Below are positions 1 through 10,889 of a DNA stretch of 64,000 nucleotides, piece by piece (positions within the stretch are counted from its first letter, which is position 1; each line of letters opens with the position of its first letter). The stretch covers positions 13,872,921-13,936,920 of the forward strand of contig ML681998.1 of NCBI GenBank assembly GCA_007922195.1, in the 5' to 3' direction. The position numbers were made by a program, and so were the translations under genes. The notes below the pieces were generated by a model, which saw only the letters and a list, made by a program, of their open reading frames with translations, did not search any database and had not been told where the DNA came from. Origin of the DNA: Podocnemis expansa. Lineage: Eukaryota > Chordata > Testudines > Podocnemididae.

Positions 1-193
1 CAATAATTCTGTCTCTAGGTTGAGCTTGCTTCTCTGTCACTTCAGTTTGCTTTGATCAGATTTGTTTTTATCTTAGTCTGCCTACCAGTCCAAATAACAA
101 GAGCATTGCTGGTAGCTGAATGATTAAAAATTGTTTTTTTTCCCCCCCTCCCCTACTTCAACAGGGCATCAGAAGAAAAGAAAAGGAAGGAAA

Positions 194-611
194 ATGAAAT
201 TCCTGTTCTTAATAACTTTCATCTATATCTTGCCACAATGCAGTGGGAACCCTTTAAGCAGGCACCAAAATACGTTTGAAGAAATTAAAAAAGAAATAGC
301 TGGGTATTCAGATATTGCCAAGGCTATTATCAACCTTGCTGTTTATGGCAGTGCACAGAACAGATCCTATGAAAGACTCGCACGTTTTGTTGACACCATT
401 GGACCTCGACTCAGTGGTTCCAAAAATCTAGAGATGGCCATCAAATATATGTTCAGTGCCTTGAAGCAAGAGGGGCTTGAAAATGTCCACTTGGAGCCTG
501 TAAAAGTTCCTCACTGGGAGAGGGGCATAGAGTCCGCTATAATGTTGGCACCAAGGAGCCACAACATTGCTATTTTAGGACTTGGAAGCAGTGTTGCAAC
601 TCCTCCAGAAG
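194..611 (+). CDS. CPQ: CPQ, first coding exon (carboxypeptidase Q, N-terminal part)
   Basis: This exon encodes residues 1-139 plus one base of a secreted M28-family metallopeptidase, about 470 residues in full, that cleaves dipeptides and small peptides in lysosomes and plasma. The exon probably begins at 165, after a strong pyrimidine tract (132-160) and an AG at 163-164. That leaves a 29-base 5' UTR piece before the ATG at 194; the frame open upstream to 131 is intron read-through. Residues 1-18 form a hydrophobic signal peptide ending near CSG. The propeptide and start of the mature enzyme follow, with family blocks such as AKAIINLAVYG, an N-glycosylation site in AQNRSYERL, VDTIGPRLSGSKNLE, HLEPVKVPHWERG and AILGLGSS. 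The exon ends GAAG/GTAACA at 611, phase 1. The zinc-binding residues lie in later exons outside the window. Identification is from remembered similarity to vertebrate CPQ and is strong. Confidence 0.95.
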
Positions 612-2383
612 GTAACATTTTACTTCCTTTTGACTTTATCTGCTACTTTTAAGAACCAAAATGTATGATGTCCCTAAAAGAATCCCCCGAAAAAGGTTAG
701 ACGACAAGTTAGTCCTCTCCTGCCCCAAAAGTGCTGCAAGCCAGAGATTATTTTGCTGGAACTTTCTAGGTTAAGGTGTTATTTAGAAATCTGCACTGTC
801 TTTTAATTGGAGTTGCCAAGATCCTTAAGTCTGGCCTGATCTTATTTTTTGTTGTTTTTTGAGCACTAAAGTTGTAGCCTGTTCTCAAAAGAAGCCATCT
901 ATGTCTGTGCCTCTCATATTGAGGCTTTGGCCTAAATACCAGATAAGGAGGTTTGCTTCAGTGACTATTCTGTTTCTGGTGCAGTAGTTTAGAGAAGTTT
1001 GGTTTTTCTCAGATTCACTGAACTGTGGTACCTCTAATGTATTGTGAATTCAACTTTCTAGTCTGGACAAAAGGGATGGGACAGCATTGTCCAGGATGTC
1101 CTACCCTATATACTGTTGTGTGTTTGTCATGTAATCGTATTTCAATTATACTTTGTGCTATTCCAGATTATCCTTGGTAAAAATAATCTTAGTGAGGAAA
1201 GATGCTAAGTATACTTTCATAAAGACTAATTTTGTTTCTCAAACTGTAAACTTGTCAGGGGAGAGGTGTGTACAGGGTTGTGTGTGCACGGAGTGTCTCA
1301 CATGAGGAGCACTACTGTAATACAAATTGTGAATAGTACGTAAAAGCAGTTTCATTTTTGTTTGGGAAATCTGACATTACAGTACACAACTAAAGCACAC
1401 AGGACAAATTGAACATTTAAAATATAGTTGGAATCAGTGTTGTGTTTTGGTGTCAAGACGAATTATTCCCACTATACATTTGTCAATTTTTGAGGGAGGA
1501 GGTGGGTGGAGCTTCCTGGAGGTAATCTGTGTCAGAAATCAGAAACAGTTAAGAGGCATTAGTAACGTCAGCTAACCATCCCATAATATTTATAGGGCTC
1601 AGTGTTTGTAAAACATATTTATAGTGTGGGTTAAACTCACTCATTAGCTGTTGAGTTTTTTTCATCCATTCCAGTTCCTATCCAGGCTCCTTACAAAGAA
1701 AACTAAAAAGAAGATCATGTTCCCACTCAATCAAGAGTCATCTCACATTGCTCCACGCTGATAGTACAGTTGGTACGAGCACTCCCGGTGAAGACATGCA
1801 CTGCCGACCCAAGGAGCAAAGTGCAAAGATGCACAAGCTATGTAATTAGCATGGTGGCTGTATAATAAAAATGAACTAGACTTACTTTTGCAACACAGGT
1901 GTGGCATCAGACTTTTTTCTAAGATAGTACTAGTCCTTGCTGACTCTTGAGCAATTTGTTTCTCAGACCCACTGCCTCTCTTCCAGATAGTGCTGTTTGC
2001 TATGTCCCAGTCCCCAGAAAAGAAAGAAGGCAGGAGCTATAGCATGTCACTTGTGAAGTACTTTAACTAGTTCTCTGGGAAAGTCATTGTCATTATTACT
2101 GGTTTTTTTTGTCTAAGAAGTTGTGGAAGTGAGTCATCTTTTATTTGAAATACTGTAACTAAAAGTCCATGAAGAAACTACCTAACCCTTCTAGCATTGA
2201 ACTGCTGTTGACTTGCAGAGATGGGTGTTTTAAAGAACCACAAATGCATGCTTTCACTTTGGAAGAGGCATCATTGTAATCCTACAGAGTCGACTATTAC
2301 GGCTTTCCCATCATGTTGTTTTCCCCCAGACTTAAGAAATAGCTTGTCTGAACACTCAATTTTTTTTTAGGAAATGCATAGGG
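612..2383. other. Intronic sequence, nothing recognised
   Basis: AT-rich single-copy-looking sequence. I saw no long open frame, terminal repeat or familiar repeat family here. Confidence 0.5.
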
Positions 2384-2963
2384 CAGTGGTACGCGACCTA
2401 TTTGTCACTGTGGGCTACATACGCAGCTCTCTGTGTGCAGCGATGTCGGTGGGGGGTGGGGGTGGGAGCTGGGGCCAGTGGACCTGTGGGTGGGCCCATA
2501 GGCTTCCCCTGCACGCCAGGTGGGGTGGGTTGGGCTGGCCCAGAGCCTGGATCCCACACTTCTGCCCCTCCCCTGGGTTGGCTGCTCTGTCCCCAGAGAT
2601 GGGGCGGGCTAGCCGAGAGGCCGGGCCCTGTTCTCCCAACCTGCCCCTGCCCTGGCTGTTCTGCCCTGGGGGCAGGGAAAGCCAGCCCAGTGGCCAGCTT
2701 CCATACACCTGCACCACCCTGCTGCCTTCGGTTTGCTGCCAAAGACAGCAGGTTGAGGGTGGGGGACAGCACAGCTGGGGGGAGCCTGTGGAACTGCAGG
2801 GTCTGAAGTGGTCTCCGCTTTCCTCCCACCCCCTGGGACAGCTCTGAGTATTGTGTAGGCACAACCACACAGTAGATACTGCCTGTATAGCCCTGAGAGT
2901 GTCACGTAATCTGTAGCTGTGTGCTGATTGGGCTGCAAGCAGCCCAGGTGTTGAGAATCACGG
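2384..2963. mobile_element. Non-autonomous hAT-like DNA transposon, GC-rich
   Basis: The left end CAGTGGTACGCGACC and the inverted right end GTTGAGAATCACGG resemble the hAT terminal consensus of the type CAGTGGTTCTCAACC. The roughly 580-bp interior is unusually GC-rich against the AT-rich intron. The 8 bases on each side (GCATAGGG and ATATGGAG) match poorly, so a target duplication is not proven. Overlapping open frames on both strands inside it are by-products of the GC content. Confidence 0.55.
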
Positions 2964-3018
2964 ATATGGAGCCATTCATTTGATGTTGGAACATTCCCAA
3001 ATGTGTTACCCTGGTGAA

Positions 3019-3205
3019 TGTGGTGTTTTGGATTACCTTGGGTCCTTGGGGTTGCCGTGGTGATAGATGAGAGAGTTGTTTTAGTGCTAGGAAAACTAGT
3101 CTGTCAGGTTCCCTCTGCTCTCAGTTCTCTTTCAATAAAGATTCCATATGGAGCTCTGAGCATGCTACCTCTCATTATTGGATTTTAATTCACCAAGCTA
3201 TAACA
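3019..3205 (+). repeat. 5' LTR of the Gypsy element
   Basis: This is a 187-bp LTR, short for the class, beginning TGTGGTG and ending AACA. It contains AATAAA at 3134-3139 as a candidate polyadenylation signal. The end was set by aligning the last 15 bases with the 3' LTR end (CACCAAGCTATAACA against CACAAAGATACATCA) and by the matching target duplication. Confidence 0.88.
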
Positions 3206-3207
3206 AC

Positions 3208-3225
3208 TGGCAAACAAAGATGGGA
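3208..3225 (+). other. Candidate tRNA primer-binding site of the Gypsy element
   Basis: TGGCAAACAAAGATGGGA starts two bases after the 5' LTR. TGG, the complement of a tRNA CCA end, is the expected start of a primer-binding site. I cannot name the tRNA. Confidence 0.5.
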
Positions 3226-3403
3226 TACAAGATGGAGCTGGCTATTCTCAGTAATCCTGGCAACTCTAGGAAAACCAGAATGCAAAGTAAGGAACAAAAC
3301 ATTTATTTATTGCATCCCTGGGTGTTGGGTTGCTGCTCTGAAAGCTGATCTGCCTGCTATAAGTAGGAATGAAAAGATAAAACAGTAACTGCAGGAGCGC
3401 AAC

Positions 3404-4220
3404 ATGGCTTCACTTTCTGTGCTTTCATTTATTAGGCTACCACTTGAACCATTTGATGGATCTTCTCATATGTGGAAAAAATATACAGCCCAATTTCAAA
3501 ATTTTGTAATAGCAAATGATATAACTGGTGGGAAAAAGGTGCCAGTTTTTCTAACAGTTGTTGAAGCTAAGACTTATAGTTTGCTATGTGATTTGCTTTA
3601 TCTGGAGAAGCCAGAAGAAAAACCTTACAGTGACCTACTGGAAGTTCTGGGTGCACATTTTTCCCCAAGACCACTGGTAATTGCAGAGAGATATAGGCTC
3701 TACCAGAGGAACCAAGGTGAAGGTGAATCAGTTGAACAATTTGTAACAGCTCTGAAGTGGCTCATGGAACACTGTGACTTCAAGAACACGTTAGATGAAC
3801 TGCTGCATGATAGGCTGGTGTGCGGTCTCCACAGTGAATTAACATGGAAATGCCCACTAACCAAACCTCAACTCACCTTGCAGAAAGCTGTTGAGATTGC
3901 AGTTTGCATGGAACGGGTGACTCAAGACATGCAACAGGTCAGGGTCAGAGTCCATGAGATATCCCCAGAACCTACCCACAGGGCATTGGGGAGACAGGAG
4001 TGTTACCAGTGTGGAAAGCAGGGTCACCTTGCATTGGAGTGCTCGTGTAAGGAACTACTGTGCTGACAGTGTGGCAAGAGAGGGCACATTGGACGTGCAT
4101 GCAAACAAAGGAAGGATGAGCCAAACAGAAGAGGCAGACCTGAGAAAAATGAGCCATTGGTTCAGCAGACTAAGAGGGAAATTCTGCATGCAGTAGAGCA
4201 GACACCCATTGATCATGGTG
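3404..4220 (+). pseudogene. Gypsy gag remnant with two CCHC zinc knuckles
   Basis: The frame starts with ATG at 3404 and is open for 220 codons. It gives a capsid-like protein starting MASLSVLSFIRLPLEPFDGS and containing a Gypsy-type segment around ERYRLYQRNQGEGESVEQFV. It ends with a zinc knuckle, CYQCGKQGHLALEC. A TGA at 4064-4066 falls inside the second knuckle (C-stop-QCGKRGHIGRAC). The same frame then stays open to about 4270. The stop is probably a decayed CGA codon. Gag would package the element RNA in cytoplasmic particles. A frame change separates it from the protease. Confidence 0.88.
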
Positions 4221-4526
4221 ACACCCAATCAAAAGACAGAGTCCTTCCACGTTTTATCTGTAACAGCTGACCCATATAAATTTGGTGTGACACTTATTTT
4301 GGAAGGTAAACCTGTATGCATAGAATTGGACATTGGCACAGCTGTTTCATTAGTATCTAACACTGTGTATGAGAAGGACTTCAGACATCTGCCACTTAAG
4401 CTGAAAACAGTTGTTTTGAAGATGTACCCTGGGGAGGCTGTTCCCCTGTTGAGTACTATTGATGTGAAAGTAGAGCTCAATGGACAGACTGCAAGGCTAC
4501 TACTGTTTGTGGTGAAGGGTGACTAA
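4209..4526 (+). pseudogene. Gypsy aspartic protease remnant
   Basis: This short frame reads VTLILEGKPVCIELDIGTAVSLVS near its centre. It fits a retropepsin: hydrophobic strand, active-site loop, then the flap region. The active-site triplet D-T/S-G reads D-I-G, which should abolish or weaken activity. It lies one frame away from gag and ends at a stop at 4524-4526 before the RT part. Confidence 0.75.
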
Positions 4527-4720
4527 TTACCCAGCCCTAATGGGAAGATCTTGGATCAGGAAAGTCCAGCTCAGTTGGGCAGAAGTGCATCAATTGACTG
4601 AAAAAGAAATGTCTTGCAGCAATACTAGAGAAATATGCTTCTGTTTTCAGAGGAGACTTAGGCAGCATGAGGGGAATCACTGTGAAATTAAATATGAAGC
4701 TTGATTGCTGACCAAAATGT

Positions 4721-5263
4721 TTGAAGGCCAGAATGGTGCCATTTTCCATCAAACCCAAGGTGGAAGAAAACTTGGAGAGGCTAGTCAAGGATGGAGTCTT
4801 GGTGCCAGTTACTCACAGCCACTGGGTGACACTCATCATCCCAGTAGTAAAGAACAATGGCTCCATTTCGATTTGTGGAGATTTCAAGGTCACTGTTAAC
4901 CCAGTGTTATGTGCAAAGCAATATCCTCTTCCCTGCATTGAGGACATCTTTGTGGGTTTGGCCGGGGGACAAAAATTTAGCAAGACTGATTTAAATCAAG
5001 CATACTTACAGATGCATGCTGAAGAAAAATCTCAGGAATTGTTGATTATTATAACGTATAGAGGATTATACAGATACTGCTGTTTACCTTTTAGAATTAC
5101 TTTGGCCCTGTCTTTGTTCCATCGGGCAACGGACCAGATTTTGAGTGGCTTATCAGGAATACGGTGCTGTCTGGACAACATCCTGGTCACTGGCAAAAAT
5201 GAGGAAGAACACTTGAAAGCTTCTCTTGAAAGACTGGAAGAGTATGGTCTATGCATTCGCTGA
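4721..5263 (+). pseudogene. Gypsy reverse transcriptase remnant
   Basis: The reading frame carries the ordered RT blocks of Ty3/Gypsy elements: GVLVPVTHSHWVTLIIPVVK, CGDF, YPLPCIEDIF, FSKTDLNQAYLQM, and GLSGIRCCLDNILVTG. The catalytic box Y-x-D-D reads C-L-D-N, so the second aspartate is lost. A first catalytic aspartate is present in KTDLNQAY. The frame ends at 5263, and the thumb/connection continues in another frame around 5270-5560. Confidence 0.9.
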
Positions 5264-5269
5264 GACAAA

Positions 5270-5880
5270 TGTGAATTTTTCCAGCCCTCAGTTGAATATT
5301 TGCTACATATAATTGATGCTGATTGCCTCCATAAGTCTCTGGCTGAGGTTAAGGCTATCTTGGATGCTCCACTCCATCAGAACATAAGCCAACTTCACTC
5401 TTTTTTATGGTTATTGAACTATTATGGCAAGTTTATTCCACAGTTAGCGATGCTCCTGAACCCCTCTATGAGCTTTTTGGGCCAAACAAGGGCTGGAACT
5501 GGACTGAAGCCTGTGATGTTGCATTTAACAAAGCTAAACTCGCACTGGTAAACTCTAGGGTTTTGACACATTTTGACCCATCCTTACCCTTACAACTGGC
5601 CTATGATGCCTCCCCATTTGGAGTTGAGGCCGTATTGTCACATGTTCTGCCTTCAGGTGAACAGACACCTATCAATTCTGCTTCATGCACCCTGACCAAG
5701 GCAGAAACTAACTATGACCAAATTGAATGCAACACACTTGGCATTGTTTTTGGTGTTTGAAAGTTTCACCAGTACCTTTTGGGAAAGAAGTTCACGCTTC
5801 TCAGTGACCATCAATTCCTGACATTGATTTTTGGGGCCACACACAGAGATTGTACCTTTGGCTGCTAGTCATATGAAACA
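5270..5880 (+). pseudogene. Gypsy RT connection and RNase H remnant
   Basis: Pieces in two frames (5300-5551 and 5407-5760) join conceptually into the segment after the palm: HSFLWLLNYYGKFIPQ, LYELFGPNKGWNW, VLTHFDPSLPLQLAYDASPF and PINSASCTLTKAETNYDQIE. These are the standard RT-RNase H junction motifs of Gypsy elements, and the D in AYDASPF is the first RNase H acid. After the stop at 5758-5760 the match continues as KFHQYLLGKKFTLLSDHQ. At least one frameshift and two stops are present. Confidence 0.85.
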
Positions 5881-7183
5881 ATGGGCATTGATACTTTTCT
5901 GGATACACATATGAGATCAAGTCTGGGCAATCCTGTTTGCATTGCAACGCTGATAGTCTTTCAAGGCTGCCGTTACCAGTATATTGTCAAGATCTGGGTC
6001 AGGAAGGAAGGAATCTTTTACTTTGAACAGGTAGAAAACACACCTGTCATGGCTACTCAAGTGAAGAAAGTGACAGTTGTTGACCCCATGCTGTCTCAAG
6101 ATATGGATCTTGTGATGCATGGAACATTCTTACCTGACTCCCAGGTCTCACCTGATCTCCTCCCCTACTTGTCTAGTAGGATGGTGTTATCCACCTACTC
6201 TGGATATTTGTTTTGGGCTATGAGTGTCATTATCCCATCTTCGTTAAGAGCACATTTGTTGGAATAGCTCCTTTCAAGTCACTGTGGCATAGTGCACATG
6301 AAAGAAACCACACGAAGCTATTTTTGGTGGCTGGGCTTTGACAGGGCCATCAAAGAGATGGCTAGAGCTTGTCTTCAGTTGGCACCCCTTCACCTGTGGG
6401 ATTGGCTCAAAAGGTCATGGCAATGTATTCATGCTGATTTTGCTGGCTCATTTGAAGGATGTGTGTTTTTAATTGTTGATGCCCATTTTAAATGGCTGGA
6501 AGTCTCTGTAATTCAGTCCACTACTATGGAAAACACTATCCAGAACCTACATGGCTTCTTCAGTCATTATGGTCTTCCAAAACAGCTGATGAATGACAAT
6601 AGACTACAGTTGGTTTCTCAGGATTTTGAAAATTTTATAAAGGCCATTGGAATAAATTGCATCAGATCAGCACCATATCATCCTTCAGACATGCACTGAG
6701 AATGAAGGACCACACCTTCAGTATTGGACAGCCTGTCCTCACTCAAAACTGTTTCAGGAGCAAAATGGGTTCCTGCAACTGTGATTGCCCAGACAGGACC
6801 TGTTTCCTGCTAAGTCCAGAAGATGGATGACCTGGTTTGCCAACTTCATGTGGATCAGTTGCTGCTCGGTCATACCTGTTCTGAGGATCCATCTCAAACT
6901 GAAGAAACTGACTTCATCTTCACAGATGTTATACTATTGGAGCATGAAAGAGCTGTTCACGTCTCTCTTTCTCCAGCCTGCTTCAATGCCTTCAGCCTCC
7001 TCCCTCAACCAACCAGATAATACATCCTCTCTGGTTCCTGCTATTTCCCTGGTACCTGTGGTCACACTGCCACCAATACCACCTTCCAGTGTGGGTACAC
7101 CAGAAGTTTGCCATAATGCACCGAGAGAGAGAAGGCCTCCTCCTCACCTGGATCTTTATCTAGTGGCGACCCCCTTGTCATAG
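5881..7183 (+). pseudogene. Gypsy integrase remnant and 3' coding tail
   Basis: An HHCC-like zinc region is recognisable near 6275-6380 (HCG..H, then C, with parts lost). The integrase core follows at 6292-6699: IHADFAGSF holds the first catalytic D, LIVDAHFKWLEV follows, and HGFFSHYGLPKQLMNDN holds the second D. SAPYHPS closes the preserved part. The last catalytic E region is damaged. Downstream, 6700-6850 in mixed frames keeps a C-terminal fragment (GQPVL, then a KMGSC-like stretch). The frames 6785-7183 encode a low-complexity proline- and serine-rich tail. The stretch 5881-6267 is an open but weakly conserved linker. Confidence 0.8.
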
Positions 7184-7291
7184 GGCAGAATAATTCCCCT
7201 GTGGTTCACCCAGAGATCCGGCAGTCTACCATCATCTCTTACTTTAGTAGTTATTCTTTCTGGGGTGGCGGAGGGCTTTTTCATTAAGATA

Positions 7292-7482
7292 TGTGGTGTT
7301 TCGGATTACCTCATGTCATTGGGGTTGCAGTAGTAATAGATGGGAGGGTTGTTTTAGTGTTAGGGACACCTATCTGTCTGGTTCCCTCTGCTCTTCCTTG
7401 GTTCTCTTTCAATAAAGATTTCATATGGAGCTCTGAGTATGCTGCCCCCCATTACCAGATTTTAGTTCACAAAGATACATCA
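7292..7482 (+). repeat. 3' LTR of the Gypsy element
   Basis: A 191-bp copy of the 5' LTR, beginning TGTGGTGTTTCGG and ending CATCA, with AATAAA at 7411-7416. It is followed directly by the target duplication GTGAA at 7483-7487. The G-rich stretch at 7261-7276 just upstream is a possible polypurine tract remnant. Confidence 0.88.
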
Positions 7483-7487
7483 GTGAA

Positions 7488-8096
7488 CAACAAACTTTCA
7501 CTTATCGTCTGATGCATCTTGTCAGGGAAGCAAAAGGCAGAGCCTTTTTTGGCCAAAGAAGATAGTGTAATGTCCATACTTTTCTACACTTGCTGTTTGT
7601 ATGAGTAATATAATAAATATAGTTACACTTATTGCTGTTCTACTTCAGTGTTGTACTAGCTGGGGTAAGCATTATGTCAAGATGCCATGTTTCTAAATTC
7701 AGTCTGTTAACTAAAATATAAAAAGGTAAGGAGGGAAGGCTAGAATGTTTTACTAGAGAACAAATTTTGTTTTCATTTTTTGTGCTCCATTTTAAGGTGA
7801 TTTGCTCTAATGAAAGAATTCCCTTTGAGTAAAGAGTAAAAGATGAAGAAATTTTAGACTAAAAGGTAAATGTTTGTGTACTTATTAGGAGGTTTAAATG
7901 GATATTGTTTTAGAGCCTTAAATTCTCCTTTCAATTTATTTTTATTTTTAATGTTTTTGTCAAGGATTTCTGCTCTAGAGCTGATATTTATATGGGACTT
8001 TTCAGTTAGCTAGATTTTTCCTTGTCAGAGTATACTGGGAAGAGTAAAATTTAGTAGATACAAAGTAGGAAGTAAGTCGCCTAGAAAACGCACACA
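7488..8096. other. Intronic sequence, nothing recognised
   Basis: AT-rich intron between the Gypsy element and the old DIRS-like element. No repeat or coding signal was seen. Confidence 0.5.
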
Positions 8097-8292
8097 AACA
8101 TGTATTTTTCAAGTCATTGTTCATGTCCATTCCCATATAGGAGTGCATGTGCCTCCACGACAGTCACCAGAAAGCTTTTTGCCCTTAGTATACCCCATAA
8201 GACAGGTCTTGGTACCCTCTGGAGTCCTGCTCACATGCCATTATGTATCAGGCACCACTGGCCCTATAGCCCCTCAGTTTCTTCTTTCTGCC
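8097..8292 (+). repeat. Left inverted terminal repeat of the old DIRS-like element
   Basis: It pairs with the reverse complement of 15368-15552. For example, CCTATAGCCCCTCAGT here matches CCTACAGCCCCTCAGT there. The outer boundary is approximate (within about 10 bases). Confidence 0.75.
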
Positions 8293-8439
8293 TGATTGAT
8301 GATCACTGAAACAATTTGCTATTGCTTCATTGCAAGTGCCCCTTTGAACTGTTTTTTTCACTTATTCTATTGTTTTGTAAATTAGAGTAGTTGAACTATT
8401 AGATTAATGTTATGGACTTTAGTCCCGAGAGGGACTTGT

Positions 8440-10800
8440 TTGTCCTAGAAGCCATTTCTTAGTCTCCCCAGCTTCAAACCCTGCATTCTATGTGGGCAGG
8501 CTTTGCCACAGTGTGATCTCTACAATAACTGCCTGGGGAGTTTGCCGCTCTGGTAAGTGCCAGATTTGCAAGTCTTTCAAGCAGAGGACTCAAAAAGACA
8601 GAGATACCTGACTGAAGGCTTCACTTATGGAAGTGGCACTGAGACTAGCATCAGAGCTATCATGGCTGGTGCCAGTACTAAGCTCCTTGATGCATAGTGC
8701 TTGGTTGGCAGTGCCGCCAATTCAACACCAATCCCCATCTGTCGTGGCTAAGAGGAAGAAGCCACACACTGATAGGGTTCGCTCACTGGGTCTGACCAAG
8801 CTGGTGGTACTGAGCGAAGCCTGCCAAGGGGGTGCATCAAAGACCACCACTACATAACCACTCAAGGAACAACTCCCAACTCCTGGCACCATCTGAGTGC
8901 CAGCGTTGTCAACCCTATCGGCACCATAGGCATTCAAGGTGGCAAGAGCCTTGTTGGCCTCATTTATACTTCCTCAACAAGAGAATACCGGGAAGGAGAA
9001 GTACCCACCATCAGTAAGCAAACCCACAGTGTGTTCTCTGGCATCGCATCAATGTTCACCAGCTTTCCTCAGAAGGCTCGATCAGTTCTGGCACCAGAGG
9101 CGCTGTGTCCTTGGCACCACTCTATGTCACCTCCATATTCATTGTCTTCTCCAGCACTGAGTGAGCCTCCACATGGACCTCCTTCTTCATGCTTGTCGTT
9201 GAGCAACATGCAGGTCCTGTGCCACTTCAGTCCTCCTCTCTGGCACCGACACGTTTGCTGCTGAGAAAGAGACGTTACAAGTCCCCACTTGCTGTGTGGA
9301 GAGTGCTCAGGTGGCAAGTGACACTGTAAGTCCTCAGTACTGAGGAAATGAGGCAGGCACTCAAACTGTTGAATCGATCCCCAATGACTCGGCACCGCCA
9401 GCAGCACCTCAGCTCCTTCTCTGATTCTTCTAGAGGACATTCTGCTAAAAGATCTTAGTACTGCATTGGTAAGGGCACTAGATTTTTTTTTTTTGACCAT
9501 GTCCTCCAGTAGGAGGGCAGTGGAACCCTGAAGGAGAGATCAGGACATGCATAAGGGCCAAGACTTGAAGTTACACCTTGTGCTGCCTGCGTCTCAACCA
9601 CCGCAAGGGTGGCCAGCCCAGTGCCCACACTGGGCACCTTGGGCTTTTCCCTCATGGGGTCTCTCTTCCTTGTCTCATGGGCCCAGACAGCCTCAAAGGA
9701 GCAGACAGTGCCCAGAGGAGGGCCCCCAGCCAGCCCACCTCTGTCCCCCATCCATATTCATCGTCATCCTCCAATGAAGTGGTGATCCACGGGATCTCCT
9801 CTCCTCTGTATAATTACAGGGCCCACTAAGACCTTTTGGAAAGGATGGCCTCAAATATAGGCCGAGAGGTTGAGGAACTGAGGGACACCTCAGTCTTTAA
9901 TGTACTGGTGGTGGCAGCCCCAGAGAGGGTATCATTACCAATACATGGTGGGGTTCTGAAGATAGTCAAATCATTGTGGCAGACCCCATCATCTGTGACT
10001 CCTATATCAAAAGTTGTGGAGAACTAGTATTACATCCCAGCCAAGGCCTTTGAGTACCTTTATGCCCATCCGGCACTGAGCTCTCTGGTGGTAGATGCAG
10101 TGAGTAAACTAAAAAGAGAGACAGGGTCAGCCTGCTTCTACCGCAAAGAATAAAGACGTCAGGAGGCTAGATCTATTTGACAGAAAAATTTATTCCATGG
10201 TCACTGTGCAATTTAGGATTGGAAATCATCAGGCCCTCCTAGGTAGGCATAACTTCAAGTTATGGATTTCAGCACCTTGATGGAGGAAGGTGTAGTGGTA
10301 GCAAGAGCAGCCTTACAATTCTCATGGGACACAACTGATTTGGCAGGTATGGCAGTTGCCTCAGTCTTCAGTATGTGGAAAGCCTCCTTACTGAAGGCTT
10401 CAGATATATCACAGCAGGTCCAGCAGTCCATCCAGGGCTTCCCATTCAGTGTTTCAGTTCTGTTTTCTGAACAGACAGATGGGAAGCTGCATGGGCTTAA
10501 GGATTCCAGGGTGACTCTCTGCTCTTCAGGGCTGTGTATGCCTCAGTCCTCAAAGTGGCAATTTCAGCCAGACACCTCAACAGCAGCAGCAGCAACAGCA
10601 GGTGTTGGCAGCAAGACTCTACAGGTCGAGAGACAGGGACAGGATTAGAGCCTCTAGAAAAAGGCATATTCCAGGCTCCTTGTCTGGTCCTCAGCAGGGC
10701 TGGAGCTGCCGCCCTGGCAATCAGAAGCAGCAATTTTGATGGGATATCCAAGGACGGCATCCCAGCCCAGAGACGGGATCCTTCCCTTCTCTTTTAAACC
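8440..10800 (+). pseudogene. Old DIRS-like gag remnant
   Basis: No long frame survives. Translated fragments match the gag of the young copy in order. A Cys-rich start near 8480-8610 ends CQICKSFKQRTQKDR. A capsid-like middle lies at 10160-10260. A segment at 10262-10510 has QQVQQSIQGFPF and GKLHGLKDSRV, against QEVQAAIQDLPF and ARLQTLKDSRA in the young copy. Many stops and frameshifts are present. Confidence 0.7.
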
Positions 10801-10889
10801 ATCCAATGAAATTCCACTCAAAATGGTCCAGGATTACCTCACATCGTTGGGTCCTGGACGTGGTTACAGGGGGGCGGGTATGCATTTGA

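Larger units (their letters stand above)
3019..7482 (+). mobile_element. Ty3/Gypsy LTR retrotransposon, complete but decayed
   Basis: A 4.46-kb element is bounded by two related LTRs (3019-3205 and 7292-7482) and flanked by the exact 5-bp direct repeat GTGAA (3014-3018 and 7483-7487). Between them, in Gypsy order, are gag with zinc knuckles, protease, reverse transcriptase, RNase H and integrase remains, scattered over all three + frames. The order RT-RNase H-integrase is diagnostic of Ty3/Gypsy. Several catalytic residues are lost and stops and frameshifts occur in every domain, so the copy is dead. By eye the LTRs agree at roughly 80-85%, which suggests an old insertion. Confidence 0.93.

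Noticed and set aside
131..193. Upstream start of the first CPQ frame
   Set aside because: It runs through the splice acceptor pyrimidine tract. The ATG at 194 gives a proper signal peptide.
612..652. Extension of the CPQ frame beyond 611
   Set aside because: A GTAACA donor and the matching phase with the exon at 28179 show that this is intron read-through.
2374..2938. Overlapping open frames on both strands in a GC-rich block
   Set aside because: They overlap in many frames, lack any protein motif and lie inside a hAT-like element. GC-rich DNA has few stops.
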